A stretch of 64,000 bases of DNA from Pseudomonas sp. FeN3W (GTDB lineage: Bacteria; Pseudomonadota; Gammaproteobacteria; Pseudomonadales; Pseudomonadaceae), in contig CP136010.1 of the NCBI GenBank assembly GCA_030263805.2, positions 3,301,001 to 3,365,000 of the forward strand, in the 5' to 3' direction. Below, piece by piece: positions 17,600-25,733 of the stretch (the first letter of the stretch is position 1; each line of letters starts with the position of its first letter). Below the pieces are notes generated by a model, which was not told the DNA's origin, ran no database searches, and worked only from the letters and a program-made list of their open reading frames with translations. The position numbers and the translations under genes were made by a program.

Positions 17600-18541
17600 T
17601 CAGCAGTCCGTCCCATGGTGTAGGCCTTGGATTGGCGGCAGGTCCAGGGCGATATCGCGGGCCGCCTGACGCACGGCATTGCGCGCCGCCTCCAGCGCCG
17701 GGTTGTCGTTGTCGTCGCGCCAGGCCAGGTGCAGCTCGGCACAGATGCCCGCTGGCAGTGGCAGCTCGCGAAAGCGCACCTGTTGGAAGCGGATCGCACT
17801 GGCCCCGCGTGGCACCAGCGCCATGCCGAGGCCAGCGTTGACCAGCGAGAGGATGGTCAGCGTCGAGCCCAGCGACTGGACGAATTCGGGCTGGATACCG
17901 CTGGCGCGGAACAGCCCGGTGTGCAGCTCGTTGAACGGCTGCCAGGCGCCATGGGCATAGAGGATGAACGGCTCGCCGTGGAGCATTTCCAGGGTCGGCG
18001 CCGGATGCTGCGCCAGCGGATGATCGGCCGGCGTGGCCAGCACGAAGGGCTCGCGCAGCAGGCATTCACTGACCAGTCCCGGCTGCTGCAACGGCTCGCG
18101 CACCACCGCCAGGTCGACCCGACGCGCGCGCAGAGCCTGCAGTTGTTCGAAGGTGGTGGTCTCCAGCAGGTTGATGGCCACCCCTGGCCGTTCCCGGCGC
18201 ACTTGGGTGATGGCGCGCGGCAGGAAGTCGTAGACCGCGCTGGCAACGAAGCTGATGGTCAGCGAGCCGCTCTCGCCCAGTGCAGCCAGCCGGGCACCCT
18301 GTGCGGCGCGGTGGGCCTGGTCGAGCAGGGCCTGGGCCTCGACGAAGAAGGCGCGACCGGCGGCGGTGAGCGCCACAGAACGCGTGCTGCGGGTGAACAG
18401 CGCGACGCCGAGCTGGTGTTCCAGCAACTGGATCTGCCGGCTCAGCGGCGGCTGGGTCATGTTCAGGCGCTCGGCCGCGCGACGGAAATTCAGTTCGCTG
18501 GCCAAGGTGGTAAAGCATCGCAGTTGGGCGAGTTCGAACAT
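17600..18541 (-). CDS. LysR-family transcriptional regulator of the adjacent galactarate dehydratase
   Basis: A 313-residue LysR regulator: helix-turn-helix at about 1-60 (LAQLRCFTTLASELNFRRAAERLNMTQPPLSRQIQLLEHQLGVALF) and a periplasmic-binding-like effector domain (about 90-300). The start at 18541 gives the canonical N-terminus (MFELAQLRCF); AGGA lies about 8 bases upstream. It is divergent from the talarate/galactarate dehydratase gene with about 100 bases between starts, so it probably activates that gene in response to an aldarate. Confidence 0.9.
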   Translation of the reverse strand: MFELAQLRCFTTLASELNFRRAAERLNMTQPPLSRQIQLLEHQLGVALFTRSTRSVALTAAGRAFFVEAQALLDQAHRAAQGARLAALGESGSLTISFVASAVYDFLPRAITQVRRERPGVAINLLETTTFEQLQALRARRVDLAVVREPLQQPGLVSECLLREPFVLATPADHPLAQHPAPTLEMLHGEPFILYAHGAWQPFNELHTGLFRASGIQPEFVQSLGSTLTILSLVNAGLGMALVPRGASAIRFQQVRFRELPLPAGICAELHLAWRDDNDNPALEAARNAVRQAARDIALDLPPIQGLHHGTDC

Positions 18542-18554
18542 TGATCCGTTCCTG

Positions 18555-18595
18555 GTATCAATCAAAAGCGTTAATGAATTGGACCGTATCAATCA
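18555..18595. promoter_or_regulatory. Direct repeat GTATCAATCA in the lysR/dehydratase divergent promoter
   Basis: GTATCAATCA occurs at 18555-18564 and 18586-18595, exactly 31 bases (three helical turns) apart, in the spacer between the divergent LysR and dehydratase genes. Spacing on one face of the helix suits binding of a LysR tetramer. Confidence 0.5.
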
Positions 18596-18644
18596 GCCGG
18601 CGGATTATCCAGCGCATCCCCTGACTGGCGAGGCGGCGGCACGA

Positions 18645-19787
18645 ATGAGCGACCTGTACGAAGCGGACCGCATCACCTGGATCGGCCTGCGTGCGGTGGA
18701 GCTGCCGCTGCAGCGGCCGGTCAGCGACGCCAAGGTTCTTACCGGGCGACAGCTGCTCCTGGCGTCGGTCAGCCTGCTGTTCGTCGAGCTGCAGTCGCAG
18801 CAGGGGCATCACGGCATCGGCTTCAGCTACAGCCTGCGCACCGGCGGACCGGCGCAATATGCCCATGCGCGGGAGCTGGCGCCGCTGCTGCTGGGCGAAG
18901 ACCCCAACGACATCGCCCGCCTGTGGAGCCGGCTGAGCTGGGCCAGCGCCTCGATCGGGCGCAGCGGCCTGGCGGTGCAGAGCATCGCCGCCTTCGACAC
19001 CGCGCAGTGGGACCTCAAGGCGCGCCGCGCCGGCCTGCCGCTGGCCAAGCTGCTTGGTGCCCATCGCGATGCGGTGCCTTGCTACAACACATCCGGCGGC
19101 TACCTGCAGGCGCCCATCGAGGAGGTCATCGAAAAGGCCGAGGCGTCCCGCGCGCGCGGTATCGGCGGGATCAAGCTGAAGGTTGGCCAGCCCGACCGGC
19201 ACGCCGACCTGCGGCGGGTCGCGGCGCTGCGCAGGCACTTCGGCGACGAGGTGGCGCTGATGGTGGACGTCAACCAGCAGTGGGACCGCACCACCGCGGC
19301 GCGCATGGGCAGGGCGCTGGAGGAGTTCGACCTGACCTGGATCGAGGAGCCGCTGGACGCCCACGACCTGGAAGGCCACGCTGCCCTGGCGGCACAGCTG
19401 ATCACCCCGGTTGGCACTGGCGAGATGCTCGGCAGTGCGGCCGAAGCCTGCGCCTTCGTCGAGCGCGGGGCGGTGGATGTGATCATGCATGACGCGCCGC
19501 GCATCGGTGGTTTCACGCCGTTCCTGCAGGTGGCCGAGGCGGCGCGGCGGCGCGGAATCGTCATGGCGCCGCATTTCGTCATGGAGTTGCATATCCACCT
19601 CGCTGCGGCCTACGAACATGCCACCTGGGTCGAGCATTTCGAATGGCTCGAGCCGCTGTTCCAGGAGCGACTCGAGATCCGTGATGGCTGCATGCAGGTG
19701 CCGACCCGGCCCGGGCTGGGACTGAGCCTCAGCGAGCAGGTGGCGGGCTGGACGCTGGCAAGCGATGCGTTCGGTACCAAGCCGTGA
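18645..19787 (+). CDS. L-talarate/galactarate dehydratase (enolase superfamily)
   Basis: A 380-residue mandelate-racemase-subgroup enzyme. It carries the TalrD/GalrD fingerprints VSDAKVLTGRQ, GFSYSLRTGG, LLGEDPNDI, AKLLGAHRDAV, CYNTSGGYL and EHFEWLEPLF. Catalytic Lys177 and Lys179 (IKLKVGQP) and His310 (APHF) align with the Lys-x-Lys and His bases of the Salmonella enzyme, and metal ligands are in MVDVNQQWD, IEEPLD and GTGEML. It would dehydrate galactarate (or L-talarate) to 5-keto-4-deoxyglucarate. The ATG at 18645 has GAGG upstream. Divergent LysR is its likely regulator; it lacks the FadR-type site of the other genes. Confidence 0.85.
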   Translation: MSDLYEADRITWIGLRAVELPLQRPVSDAKVLTGRQLLLASVSLLFVELQSQQGHHGIGFSYSLRTGGPAQYAHARELAPLLLGEDPNDIARLWSRLSWASASIGRSGLAVQSIAAFDTAQWDLKARRAGLPLAKLLGAHRDAVPCYNTSGGYLQAPIEEVIEKAEASRARGIGGIKLKVGQPDRHADLRRVAALRRHFGDEVALMVDVNQQWDRTTAARMGRALEEFDLTWIEEPLDAHDLEGHAALAAQLITPVGTGEMLGSAAEACAFVERGAVDVIMHDAPRIGGFTPFLQVAEAARRRGIVMAPHFVMELHIHLAAAYEHATWVEHFEWLEPLFQERLEIRDGCMQVPTRPGLGLSLSEQVAGWTLASDAFGTKP

Positions 19788-19822
19788 CGGCAGCCCCGCT
19801 GCTGGCGCAGAGGGGCGCTGGT

Positions 19823-21343
19823 TCAGGTACGTAGCGCCTGACCGAGCACGCCGCCCCGTGGCCGCAGCGCGCTGTACAGCTGCCAGAGCACGAAGGCCAG
19901 GGCCAGGCCGAGGAAGGTCGCGGCGATGGGGTTGGTGAAGAAGGAGGCGAAGTTGCCGTCCGAGAGCATCAGGCCACGGCGCAGGTTGGTCTCGGCCATC
20001 GGCCCGAGAATGAAGCCGATGATGAAGGGCGCGACCGGCATGCCCGCCTTGACGAAGCCATAGCCGAGCAGGCCGAACAGCAGGATCGACCAGACATCGA
20101 ACAGCCGGCTGGAGAGGCCGAACGCACCGACCACACAGAGCACCAGGATGATCGGCAGGAGGATGTGCTTGGGCACGTCGAGCAGCTTGATGAACAGGCG
20201 CAGGCCGTAGAACTCCATGAACAGCATCATCACCGAGGCCACCAGCAGCGCGGCGAAGATGGTGTAGACCAGCGGCCCCTGGCTGACGAACAGCAGCGGC
20301 CCGGGCTGGATGCCGTGGATCAGGAAGCCGCCAAGCAGGATCGCCGTGGTGGTGTCGCCGGGGATGCCCAGGGTCATCAGCGGCATCATGGCGCCGCCGA
20401 TGCCGGCGTTGTTCGCCGTCTCGCTGGCGACCACGCCGCCGATGTTGCCCTTGCCGTAGGTTTCCGGCTGCTTGGCGCGCTTCTTGGCGACGATGTAGGA
20501 GAGCAGGTTGGAGGTGCCGGCACCGATCCCCGGGAGGATGCCCACCGCCAGGCCGATCAGACCGGAACGGCTGGCGTTGGGCAGCTCCTGGCGGAACTCC
20601 CTGAGCGAGAAGCCGAAGCCCTTGATCTGCTTCATGCTCACCGAACCGGCCTTGTTGCGCACGGCATGCCGGCCGGTTTCGGCGAGCTTGATGACCTCGG
20701 CGACGGCGAACATGCCGATCATCACCGTGAGCATGGAGAAGCCGCCGTTCAGCTCGCTGACGCCGAAGGTGAAGCGGCGCACGGCCTCGACCGGGGCGAT
20801 ACCGACGGTGGATACGGCGATGCCCAGCGTGCCGGCGAACAGCCCCTTGACCATCGAGCCGGCGGAAAGGGTGGCGATCAGCGTCAGCGAGAACACCGCG
20901 ATGGCGAAGTATTCGTGCGGGCCGAAGCTCAGCGCCACCTTGGCCAGCTGCGGGGCGATGAACATCAGCGCGATGATGCTGAAGATGGTGCCGAGAAAGG
21001 AGAACACGATGCCGACGCCGAGCGCCTTCACGCCCAGGCCCTGCTCCATCAGCGGGCCGCCGTCGAACACTGTGGCGATGGACGATGGTGTGCCGGGAAT
21101 CTTCAGCAGGATCGCCGAGATCAGGCCACCGGAGGTGGCGCCGATGAACAGGGCGACGAGCAACGACAGGCCGGCCTGCGGACCCATGGTAAAGGTCAGC
21201 GGCAGGCACAGGGCGACCGCCATGGTCGCCGACAGCCCGGGCACGGCGCCGAAGACGATGCCGACCGCGACGCCGCCGAGCATGAGCAGTAGGATGTTGA
21301 GCGAGAAGACGGCACCGAAGCCTTGCTGCAGTAATTCGAGCAT
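19823..21343 (-). CDS. tctA: Tripartite tricarboxylate transporter large permease (TctA family)
   Basis: A 506-residue membrane protein with about 11-12 helices and the TctA signatures GIVFGAVPGLSATMAVALCLPLTF, IPGTPSSIATVFDGGPL, and NAGIGGAMMPLMTLGIPGDTTTAILLGGF. It is the transport subunit of a TctABC system. Start at 21343 follows GAGGAA; tctB ends 10 bases upstream. Last gene of an operon led by a glucarate-dehydratase paralogue, so the substrate is probably an aldarate such as glucarate rather than citrate (inference). Confidence 0.92.
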   Translation of the reverse strand: MLELLQQGFGAVFSLNILLLMLGGVAVGIVFGAVPGLSATMAVALCLPLTFTMGPQAGLSLLVALFIGATSGGLISAILLKIPGTPSSIATVFDGGPLMEQGLGVKALGVGIVFSFLGTIFSIIALMFIAPQLAKVALSFGPHEYFAIAVFSLTLIATLSAGSMVKGLFAGTLGIAVSTVGIAPVEAVRRFTFGVSELNGGFSMLTVMIGMFAVAEVIKLAETGRHAVRNKAGSVSMKQIKGFGFSLREFRQELPNASRSGLIGLAVGILPGIGAGTSNLLSYIVAKKRAKQPETYGKGNIGGVVASETANNAGIGGAMMPLMTLGIPGDTTTAILLGGFLIHGIQPGPLLFVSQGPLVYTIFAALLVASVMMLFMEFYGLRLFIKLLDVPKHILLPIILVLCVVGAFGLSSRLFDVWSILLFGLLGYGFVKAGMPVAPFIIGFILGPMAETNLRRGLMLSDGNFASFFTNPIAATFLGLALAFVLWQLYSALRPRGGVLGQALRT

Positions 21344-21353
21344 GGTCGATTCC

Positions 21354-21851
21354 TCAGAGGAAATTCAGCAGGCCGGCGGGCAGCAACAGGTCGAAGGCCT
21401 CGCGGAACAGCAGATAGATGACGATGGACGTGATCACCGCGATGGCCGCGTAGGGCAGATGACGGACCTTGTGGTCCACCGGCGTCAGCACGATGAACTG
21501 CAGGTAGAGGTACAGCGTGGTCATGATCGGAAAGCCCACCGGCCCCAGCAGCACCACGTAGAGCAGGATCAGGCCGAGGGTCTTGAGCACGGTCAGCGGC
21601 TCGACGACGCTGGTACGGGTCTGCTCCGTGGCGTCGGCGTCGCTCTCGGCCGCGGGTCGCGCGCGGTTGCCGAAGGCGCTGAGCGTCTGCAGCGCCCCGA
21701 GCAGGCAGAGCAGGATGGCCAGCAGGGTGGGGACGGTGGCGGCATCGATGCCATCGTGGCCGGGTACGCGGTAGGCCATCACCAGATAGGCGATGCTGGC
21801 GCCGAGCATGGCCACGCCGATGCTCAGTTCTTTCTTGTTCGCAGTGGTCAT
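21354..21851 (-). CDS. tctB: Tripartite tricarboxylate transporter small subunit (TctB family)
   Basis: A 165-residue protein with four hydrophobic segments (about 10-27, 38-60, 82-105, 125-155); the central loop is hydrophilic. TctB is the poorly conserved small membrane partner of TctA. The start at 21851 is preceded by GGAGG. Identification rests on both topology and position between tctC and tctA. Confidence 0.86.
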   Translation of the reverse strand: MTTANKKELSIGVAMLGASIAYLVMAYRVPGHDGIDAATVPTLLAILLCLLGALQTLSAFGNRARPAAESDADATEQTRTSVVEPLTVLKTLGLILLYVVLLGPVGFPIMTTLYLYLQFIVLTPVDHKVRHLPYAAIAVITSIVIYLLFREAFDLLLPAGLLNFL

Positions 21852-21915
21852 GGCGAACCTCCGTGCGCGAGGAGAGACAGCCAGCCGGCGTGGCCGGCTG
21901 GCGACACGTCAGTGA

Positions 21916-22884
21916 TCAGTTCTTGGCCTGACGCAGCTCGTCCTTGAACTGCATGAAGTCCTCGCGGGTCTTGGCCAGGATCGCCTTGGCCTCTTCGGTG
22001 CCGTGGTAGGCCACCGGCTGCTTGAACTTCTTCAGTTCCTCGGCGTACTCGGGAATCTCGGTGATCTGCTTCATCACGTCGGCCATCTTCTTCACGATGG
22101 CCGGGTCGGTGCCCTTCGGGAAGGCGACCACGTAGGGCTTGTCCATGGTGATGTCGAGACCCTGCTCCTTGAGCGTCGGCACCTCGCCGAGCAGCGGGTT
22201 GCGCTCCTCGTTGGGCTGGCCAAGCGCGACCATCTGCCCGCCGTTGACGTAGTCCTGCACCGAGCCGTAGGTGATCGCGCCGAGATCGAGACGACCGCCG
22301 AGCATGCCCACCACGCGGTCGGACACCGTGCCGCCGTCGACCATCTTCAGCTTGGTATCGGTCAGCTTCTCCAGCATCAGCCCCTGCACGTGGGAGAAGC
22401 TGCCCATCTCGGTGCCGTAGGTAATGCTGCCCGGTTCGGCCTTCGACTTGGCGATCAGGTCCTGCATGCTGGTCACGCCGGACTGCTTGGAGGCGACGAA
22501 CACGGTGCTCTTGTCGACACCAGCGATGCAGGACACGTCGAAGGTCTCGTAGCTGTCCTCGGTGAGACCGGCGACCTCGTTGACGATCAGCTGGCCGGGG
22601 TGGGTGAAGAGGATGGTGTTGCCATCCGCCGCCGCGCCCTTGACCTGCTCGGCGGCCAGGGTGCCGCCGCCGCCGGCGACGTTGGTCACCACCATGCTCT
22701 TGCCGGTGATCTGGTTGAAGTACTTGGCCATGGTGCGGGCGTTGAAATCGGTGTCGCCGCCGGGGTTGGCGATCACCACCACCTGTACCGGACGGGTCGG
22801 CCATTTCACCTCATCGGCAGAGAAGGCGCTGCTGCTGAAAGCCATGACGGCGGATACCAGGGAGGCGCATATCGCTTTTTTCAT
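21916..22884 (-). CDS. tctC: Tripartite tricarboxylate transporter substrate-binding protein (TctC/BUG family)
   Basis: A 322-residue periplasmic protein with signal peptide (MKKAICASLVSAVMAFSSSAFSA). BUG-family segments are WPTRPVQVVVIANPGGDTDFNARTMAKYF and the second-domain YGTEMGSFSHVQGLMLEKLT. The conserved aspartate loop (GGDTDF) contacts the carboxylate ligand in related proteins. It is 32 bases after the dehydratase gene, so it likely binds an aldarate. Confidence 0.92.
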   Translation of the reverse strand: MKKAICASLVSAVMAFSSSAFSADEVKWPTRPVQVVVIANPGGDTDFNARTMAKYFNQITGKSMVVTNVAGGGGTLAAEQVKGAAADGNTILFTHPGQLIVNEVAGLTEDSYETFDVSCIAGVDKSTVFVASKQSGVTSMQDLIAKSKAEPGSITYGTEMGSFSHVQGLMLEKLTDTKLKMVDGGTVSDRVVGMLGGRLDLGAITYGSVQDYVNGGQMVALGQPNEERNPLLGEVPTLKEQGLDITMDKPYVVAFPKGTDPAIVKKMADVMKQITEIPEYAEELKKFKQPVAYHGTEEAKAILAKTREDFMQFKDELRQAKN

Positions 22885-22916
22885 TGTTCGATCTCCAGTG
22901 GATGGGGGCTATGGGG

Positions 22917-24299
22917 TCAGGCGGGTGCGCGGCCGAAGCTCGGCCGCTTGGGGTGGTATTGCCAGCCCGGAATCAGGTACTGCATGGCCATGGCGTCGTC
23001 GCGGGCGCCGCTGGCGACCTTCCTGTACAACTCATGGGCGGCCATGATCCGGTCCATGTCCGGCTCGATGCCAAGGCCCGGACGCTCGGGCACGCGGACC
23101 TGGCCGTCGACGATCTGCAGCGGCTCGCGGGTCAGGCGCTCCTGGCCCTCCTGCCAGATCCAGTGGGTGTCGATGGCGGTGATGCGCCCCGGCGCGGCGG
23201 CCGCGGCATGGGTGAACATGGCCAGCGACACGTCGAAGTGGTTGTTCGAGTGCGAGCCCCAGGTCAGGCCGAACTGCTCGCACATCTGCGCCAGGCGCAC
23301 CGAGCCCTGCATGGTCCAGAAATGCGGGTCGGCCAACGGGATGTCGACCGCCTCCAGGCGCAGCGAGTGGCCCATCTGCCGCCAGTCGGTGGCGACCATG
23401 TTGGTGGCGGTGGCAATGCCGGTGGCGCGCTTGAACTCGGCCATGATCTCGCGGCCGGAATAGCCGTTTTCCGGGCCGCAGGGGTCCTCGGCGTAGGCCA
23501 GCAGGTGGCCCTGGCCCTTGCACAGGGCGATGGCCTCGTCCAGCGACCAGGCGCCGTTGGGGTCCAGCGTCACGCGGGCGTCGGGGAAGCGCGTCTTGAT
23601 CGCGGCGATCGCCTGCATCTCCTCCTCGCCACGCATCACGCCGCCCTTGAGCTTGAAGTCGGCGAAGCCGTAACGCGCGGCGGCACTTTCGGCCAGGCGG
23701 GCGATGGCATCCGGTGTCAGCGCCGGCTGATGGCGCAGCTGGTACCAGTCCTCGCCGGTGCTGGCCAGGTAGGGCAGGTCGGTGCGGCTGCGATCACCTA
23801 TATAGAAGAGGTAAGCGAGCATCGGCACTGCGTCGCGCTGCTGGCCGCTGCCGAGCAGTTCGGCGAGCGGCACGTCGAGGTGCTGGCCGAGCAGGTCGAG
23901 CAGCGCGGCCTCGACCGCGGTGATCACGTTGTCCAGGCGCAGGTTGATTTCGTGGGGCTGCTTGAGTACCGCCGCCTCGGCTGCGGAGGTCACCTCGTGG
24001 CGGGTGTCGCGGCCATTGCCGGCGAGCATCGCGCGCAGGTGGTTGAGCACCCGGTTGTAGGCGCCGATCGGCTGACCGATCACCAGCGGGCAGCTACGCT
24101 CCAATGCCTGACGAATACCCTCGCCACCGGGTACTTCGCCGATGCCGGTGTGGCCGGCATTGTCGGTGAGCAGGATCAGGTTGCGGGTGAAATAGGGGGC
24201 GTGAGCGCCGCAGAGGTTGAGCAGCATGCTGTCGTAGCCGGCCACCGGGATGACCTGCATGCTCTGTACGCGGGGTGTCGTACTGGAGGGCCGATTCAT
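22917..24299 (-). CDS. Glucarate dehydratase paralogue (GudX-like), enolase superfamily
   Basis: A 460-residue enzyme of the glucarate dehydratase family. Intact catalytic elements: Lys216 and Lys218 (FKLKGG), TLDPNGAWS, AYAEDPCG, ATNMVATDWRQMGH and WGSHSNNHFD. It differs from the second copy (27268-28608) between about residues 85 and 125, where the GGRGLQTFDLR-type segment of GudD is replaced by a divergent insertion (HEVTSAAEAAVLKQPHEINLR), and at its C-terminus (KRPSFGRAPA), resembling E. coli GudX. It may have altered substrate preference (glucarate, idarate or another aldarate). First gene of an operon with tctCBA, with an operator candidate 166 bases upstream. Confidence 0.85.
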   Translation of the reverse strand: MNRPSSTTPRVQSMQVIPVAGYDSMLLNLCGAHAPYFTRNLILLTDNAGHTGIGEVPGGEGIRQALERSCPLVIGQPIGAYNRVLNHLRAMLAGNGRDTRHEVTSAAEAAVLKQPHEINLRLDNVITAVEAALLDLLGQHLDVPLAELLGSGQQRDAVPMLAYLFYIGDRSRTDLPYLASTGEDWYQLRHQPALTPDAIARLAESAAARYGFADFKLKGGVMRGEEEMQAIAAIKTRFPDARVTLDPNGAWSLDEAIALCKGQGHLLAYAEDPCGPENGYSGREIMAEFKRATGIATATNMVATDWRQMGHSLRLEAVDIPLADPHFWTMQGSVRLAQMCEQFGLTWGSHSNNHFDVSLAMFTHAAAAAPGRITAIDTHWIWQEGQERLTREPLQIVDGQVRVPERPGLGIEPDMDRIMAAHELYRKVASGARDDAMAMQYLIPGWQYHPKRPSFGRAPA

Positions 24300-24457
24300 T
24301 GTGTGCGGTCTCCGCTGCAGGTGAGGCAGGCGACCGGGGCGGGCGCTGTACGTACGTTTGCTGAGGCAGCGCGGCGGATGGCGTTATCGGCAGCCTGCAG
24401 CTGCGCAGGGGTCGGGCAATTGCGGAACATGTCCAGGGCCTCGCTATTGTTATTGTG

Positions 24458-24479
24458 GTCATAGGTCATCGTATGACTA
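24458..24479. promoter_or_regulatory. Operator candidate of the gudX-tctCBA operon
   Basis: GTCATCGTATGAC (24465-24477) has perfect 5-base inverted half-sites around CGT and fits TNRTNNNAYNA. Flanking CATA/TATG extends it to a near-palindrome of 22 bases. It shares the TCGTAT/ATCGTA-type core with the sites at 7539 and 24681. Confidence 0.6.
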
Positions 24480-24680
24480 TGGAGGGTTTTTTACAGTTCG
24501 CTACGTCAGCTGTCAAACGAAATCATCGGTGCATTCAGCTGGGTCGTCTGCCGCTGCTTATGCTGTTTAAGCTGATGCTCTCTTGGGGTTTGACCTGGGC
24601 GGGCGAGTGAAAGGCAGAAAGCTTTCATTCAGCTTTCAGCGCTGAAGAAAATGCGCAGAAAAAACGGTTGGACTATTTTT

Positions 24681-24696
24681 AGTTGTACGATAACGT
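24681..24696. promoter_or_regulatory. Operator candidate of the kdgD operon
   Basis: AGTTGTACGATAACGT lies about 56 bases before kdgD. Fourteen consecutive bases (AGTTGTACGATAAC) are the reverse complement of the site before the gntR gene. This identity in two places 17 kb apart is the best evidence that the FadR-type regulator controls aldarate breakdown. Confidence 0.65.
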
Positions 24697-24751
24697 ATCT
24701 CAAGGCTGATGCCCTTGTACCTCCTCAATCTGCATTCAGGATGCTCGAATA

Positions 24752-25663
24752 ATGAACCCACAAGAATTGAAGGCCATCCTCTCTTCCGGCCTGCTGTCAT
24801 TCCCGGTTACCGACTTCGACGCGCAGGGCGACTTCAATCGCGCCAGCTACGTCAAGCGTCTGGAATGGCTCGGCCCCTACGGAGCCTCGGCGCTGTTCGC
24901 TGCCGGCGGCACCGGTGAGTTCTTCTCGCTGGAGCCGCGCGAGTACAGCGAGATCATCAAGACCGCCGTCGATACCTGTGCCGGTACGGTGCCGATCCTC
25001 GCCGGCGTCGGGGGACCGACCCGTCTGGCCATCCAGATGGCGCAGGAAGCCGAGCGCCTGGGGGCCAAGGGGCTGCTGCTGCTGCCGCACTACCTCACCG
25101 AGGCCAGCCAGGAAGGCGTCGCCCTGCATGTCGAGCAGGTCTGCAAGTCGGTGAACATCGGCGTGGTGGTCTACAACCGTAACGTCTGCCGCCTGACCGC
25201 GACGCACCTGGAGCAGCTGGCCGAGCGCTGCCCGAACCTGATCGGCTACAAGGATGGCCTGGGCGACATCGAACTGATGGTGTCGATCCGCCGCCGCCTC
25301 GGCGATCGCTTCAGCTACCTCGGTGGTCTGCCGACCGCGGAAGTCTATGCCGCCGCCTACAAGGCGCTGGGCGTGCCGGTGTATTCCTCGGCGGTGTTCA
25401 ACTTCATTCCGAAGACTGCGATGGATTTCTACAAGGCCATTGCCCGCGAGGATCATGAAACCGTCGGCAGGCTGATCGATGATTTCTTCCTGCCGTATCT
25501 GGACATCCGCAATCGCTGCAAGGGCTACGCGGTCAGCATCGTCAAGGCCGGTGCGCGTATTTCCGGCTACGACGCCGGCCCGGTGCGCGCGCCGCTGACC
25601 GAGCTGAAGCCCGACGAGTACGAGCGCCTGGCGGTGCTGATCGAGAAGCAGGGCGCCCAGTAA
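24752..25663 (+). CDS. kdgD: 5-dehydro-4-deoxyglucarate dehydratase
   Basis: Dehydrates and decarboxylates 5-keto-4-deoxyglucarate to 2,5-dioxopentanoate (2-ketoglutarate semialdehyde). A 303-residue DapA-fold aldolase-superfamily enzyme with the GGTGEFF motif (52-58) and the Schiff-base Lys167 (IGYKDGLGD); the VVYNRN segment carries the conserved tyrosine. Its length equals that of characterised Pseudomonas enzymes. It leads an operon with the aldehyde dehydrogenase, gudD and garD. Confidence 0.95.
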   Translation: MNPQELKAILSSGLLSFPVTDFDAQGDFNRASYVKRLEWLGPYGASALFAAGGTGEFFSLEPREYSEIIKTAVDTCAGTVPILAGVGGPTRLAIQMAQEAERLGAKGLLLLPHYLTEASQEGVALHVEQVCKSVNIGVVVYNRNVCRLTATHLEQLAERCPNLIGYKDGLGDIELMVSIRRRLGDRFSYLGGLPTAEVYAAAYKALGVPVYSSAVFNFIPKTAMDFYKAIAREDHETVGRLIDDFFLPYLDIRNRCKGYAVSIVKAGARISGYDAGPVRAPLTELKPDEYERLAVLIEKQGAQ

Positions 25664-25733
25664 GCCTTTCCGAAATCGCCCCGGCGCCGTCCTGCCGAAG
25701 GGCCGCGCCGGGCATCATCAGAGGACACTTTGC

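Larger units (their letters stand above)
24300..24751. other. 452-base divergent promoter region between the gudX-like and kdgD operons
   Basis: No gene is supported here. It contains the two operator candidates described separately (24458-24479 and 24681-24696), one near each operon. The kdgD side (about 24600-24700) is AT-richer, with TTGGAC and TATTTTT-type promoter-like stretches, but I cannot fix a start site. Confidence 0.6.

Noticed and set aside
15442..17600. Genomic island or integrase-associated element around hipBA
   Set aside because: Only composition differs; no integrase, transposase, direct-repeat boundary or tRNA attachment site was seen.
18558..21209. Minus-strand frame of about 880 codons spanning the dehydratase and tctA regions
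   Set aside because: It is antisense to the dehydratase gene and out of frame within tctA; both of those have clear family motifs.
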